In this document: positions 24,408 to 25,900 of the stretch, one piece after another
Layout of the letters: each line of letters opens with the position of its first letter
Position numbering within the stretch: position 1 is the first letter of the stretch
From: Alistipes sp. CAG:435
Lineage (GTDB): Bacteria; Bacteroidota; Bacteroidia; Bacteroidales; UBA932
DNA: 25,900 nt
Assembly: GCA_000433355.1 (NCBI GenBank)
Contig: FR893166.1
Span: forward strand, 1 to 25,900
Direction: 5' to 3'
Made by a program: the position numbers and the translations under genes
The notes under the pieces: model-generated
The model's database searches: none
What the model saw: the letters and a program-made list of their open reading frames with translations, nothing else
What the model was told of the DNA's origin: nothing

Positions 24408-25349
24408 CTATTCGATAGTGAGTCCATCGTAGGCCGGGCTGACTATTGAGTGTATGTGTCGCCGGCGGCAAAGATCCTCAAGGTCTTTGGCGAACTGTCC
24501 GTGGCGTGGGAAGGTGTGTGACAGGTGGGTGAGCCACGTGTGTTCGGCGCCGATGCGGTCAGCAAGCGAAAGGGCCTCGTCGAGACTGAAATGCGAGTGG
24601 TGCTTCTTGTAGCCTACCGTGTTGAGAGTCACGTGCCTGAGACCCTTTAACTTTTCAAACTCACTCTCCGGGATGAAGCTCATGTCGGTGATGTAGGCGA
24701 TGTCCCCGAAGCGGAATCCGAGCACCGGGAGCCTGTCGTGGAGTCCCCGGATCGGGATGATCTCCACGCCGCCCGTCGAGGCGGCCATCGATGCGGGATC
24801 CGCCTTGTCGATGATGTCCTCCAGTTTCCGGCCGGTAGGGATCAGCCTTCCGTCCAGAGTCTTGTAATGGTAGCCGACATCGTGCACCCAGACCAGCTCC
24901 ATGTCCTTTGCGTTCGGATAGACCAGAAACGGATTCTCGTCAATGACATGCAGATGCCACTCCGGGGCTCCGGGGTATTTCGGGAAAGCGAAGACGTAGG
25001 GATATTCCTTGATAAGATCGTCGAGGACGTTCCGCTCGCAATAGATCTCGGCGGCGCGCTTGTCGATGTAGTTGAGCGAGCGCACGTCATCAAGGCCTCC
25101 AGTGTGGTCCTTGTGGTTGTGTGTCAGCAGGATGGAGTCAAGGTGGCAGAGATCATGGGCGAGCATTTGCATCCTGAAGTCCGGCCCGGCGTCCACGAGG
25201 ATGCCAAGCCCCTCATATTCAACGAACACGGATGAGCGGAACCGCTTGTCCCTTGTGTCCGGTGATGTGCACACATCGCACTTGCAGCCGATGATAGGGA
25301 CTCCTTGTGAAGTCCCGGTGCCCAGAAATGTAAGTCTAGCCTTGCGCAT
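24408..25349 (-). CDS. PhnP-like metallo-beta-lactamase-fold hydrolase
   Basis: A 313-residue MBL-fold enzyme. The N-terminal FLGTGTSQGVPIIGCKCDVC with Cys22, Cys24 and Cys27 matches the structural zinc site of the PhnP group, and the active-site motif THNHKDH gives His77, His79, Asp81 and His82. Later ligands are in ITDMSF and THLSHTF. PhnP hydrolyses cyclic phosphodiesters in phosphonate use, but no phn genes are present, so a general phosphodiesterase role is more likely. The protein is about 50-60 residues longer than usual; the extra part seems to lie around 140-195 (NAKDMELVWVHDVGYHYKTL to the AASTGG stretch). It follows mtaB by 84 bp on the same strand. Confidence 0.85.
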   Translation of the reverse strand: MRKARLTFLGTGTSQGVPIIGCKCDVCTSPDTRDKRFRSSVFVEYEGLGILVDAGPDFRMQMLAHDLCHLDSILLTHNHKDHTGGLDDVRSLNYIDKRAAEIYCERNVLDDLIKEYPYVFAFPKYPGAPEWHLHVIDENPFLVYPNAKDMELVWVHDVGYHYKTLDGRLIPTGRKLEDIIDKADPASMAASTGGVEIIPIRGLHDRLPVLGFRFGDIAYITDMSFIPESEFEKLKGLRHVTLNTVGYKKHHSHFSLDEALSLADRIGAEHTWLTHLSHTFPRHGQFAKDLEDLCRRRHIHSIVSPAYDGLTIE

Positions 25350-25433
25350 ATAATTATTCTTGTTTCCGTAAAATAATCTTGGAATATTGTTCTATTGTTT
25401 TATAAACCCGTGTTATATAAACCGGATCGCCAG

Positions 25434-25900
25434 TCAGATCGTGATGTCCTCCACCATATTCACAAGCACCGGGTCGTAAGGTCTCTCAACGCGGATGTAG
25501 TTGCCGGTGTAGCCGCCCATCATCCCGTCCTTCTCGTCGGATTCCCACAGCACCTGCGAGCGTCGGCCCCTGTTCCTTTCCACGAACGCCGTGTGCAGCC
25601 CGCCGCACAGCGCCTCCAGCCTTGCCACCCTTTCCGTCTTGACGGCATCCTTGACCTGATCCTTCCACCCGGCGGCGACGGTTCCGGGGCGGCGGGAATA
25701 GGGGAACACGTGGATGAACGCCGGTCTGACGCGGTCCTTGAGGAATGAATATGTCTCCTCGAACAGTTCCTCTGTCTCTCCGGGCAGTCCGGCGATGACA
25801 TCTATCCCGAAGAACACGAAGGGTTTGTCGTCCTGCCCGGCCTTCGGATCCATCCTGGAGCGGATGTAGTCGATCCTGTCGGCGAAGAATTCCGTCGTGT
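25434..25900 (-). CDS. mtaB: MtaB, tRNA t6A37 methylthiotransferase (C-terminal part)
   Basis: The frame is open to the right edge, so only about 155 C-terminal residues are seen. They match the radical-SAM methylthiotransferase MtaB, which adds a methylthio group to N6-threonylcarbamoyladenosine 37 of tRNAs. FFGIDVIAGLPGETEELFEE is the end of the radical-SAM barrel, FIHVFPYSRRPGT follows, and the C-terminal domain with GMMGGYTGNYIRVERPYD is the TRAM-type RNA-binding part. The CxxxCxxC cluster motif would lie outside the window. An internal ATG at 25853 is not the real start, because conserved coding (FFADRIDYIRSR) continues upstream. Confidence 0.92.
   Translation of the reverse strand, partial: TTEFFADRIDYIRSRMDPKAGQDDKPFVFFGIDVIAGLPGETEELFEETYSFLKDRVRPAFIHVFPYSRRPGTVAAGWKDQVKDAVKTERVARLEALCGGLHTAFVERNRGRRSQVLWESDEKDGMMGGYTGNYIRVERPYDPVLVNMVEDITI

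Overview
This window looks like a chromosomal segment of a Bacteroidota bacterium, most likely order Bacteroidales. The evidence is the housekeeping protein types, four well-formed Bacteroidota promoters (TTTG, then 19-20 bp, then TAnnTTTG, or at least the -7 part), weak Shine-Dalgarno sites, and a tRNA-Asp without an encoded CCA. Base composition looks moderately GC-rich (about 55% by eye, not computed). There is no phage, no insertion sequence and no CRISPR array. This is ordinary core genome with a few odd features.

Layout, left to right. The left edge (1-117) holds the end of what may be a roughly 50-bp repeat. Next come a lipoprotein serine hydrolase, a umuD-umuC pair for error-prone translesion synthesis, a convergent lipoprotein glycerophosphodiester phosphodiesterase, and an exported metallo-beta-lactamase-fold protein. 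A compact minus-strand operon follows: polA, an ECF-type sigma factor and rsmG, with overlapping reading frames and a good promoter upstream of polA. Then come a minus-strand FecCD-type permease and its ATPase, a plus-strand exported C1 aminopeptidase (BleH/PepC type) with a clear terminator, and a broken rpoD-like gene that has lost its core-binding and -10-binding regions. These are followed by a GpsA-like dehydrogenase (minus), a DUF4886 SGNH-hydrolase-like exported protein, L-serine ammonia-lyase, a small heat-shock protein preceded by two palindromes, tRNA-Asp with promoter and terminator, a low-molecular-weight phosphatase and an HD-domain protein. A 332-bp gene-poor gap follows, with a possible 27-residue membrane peptide and a long hairpin. 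The last part holds pckA (minus), divergent recQ, an exported nucleoside-hydrolase-like protein with an extra N-terminal domain, a PhnP-like metallo-hydrolase, and the C-terminal part of mtaB cut by the right edge.

Most genes are independent housekeeping units: DNA repair and replication (umuDC, polA, recQ), RNA modification (rsmG, mtaB, tRNA-Asp), central carbon flow (serine to pyruvate by SdaA; oxaloacetate to PEP by PckA), lipid-glycerol metabolism (GDPD, GpsA-like), and envelope or periplasmic hydrolases.

The most unusual signal is not a gene. The hexamer GAATAT (or its complement ATATTC) occurs about 90 times by hand count, about ten times what base composition predicts. It appears in all codon phases, in both orientations and in intergenic DNA, but is absent from pckA. 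Second is a near-perfect 73-bp hairpin at 18910-18982 whose arms also carry the hexamer. Third is the internally deleted rpoD copy.
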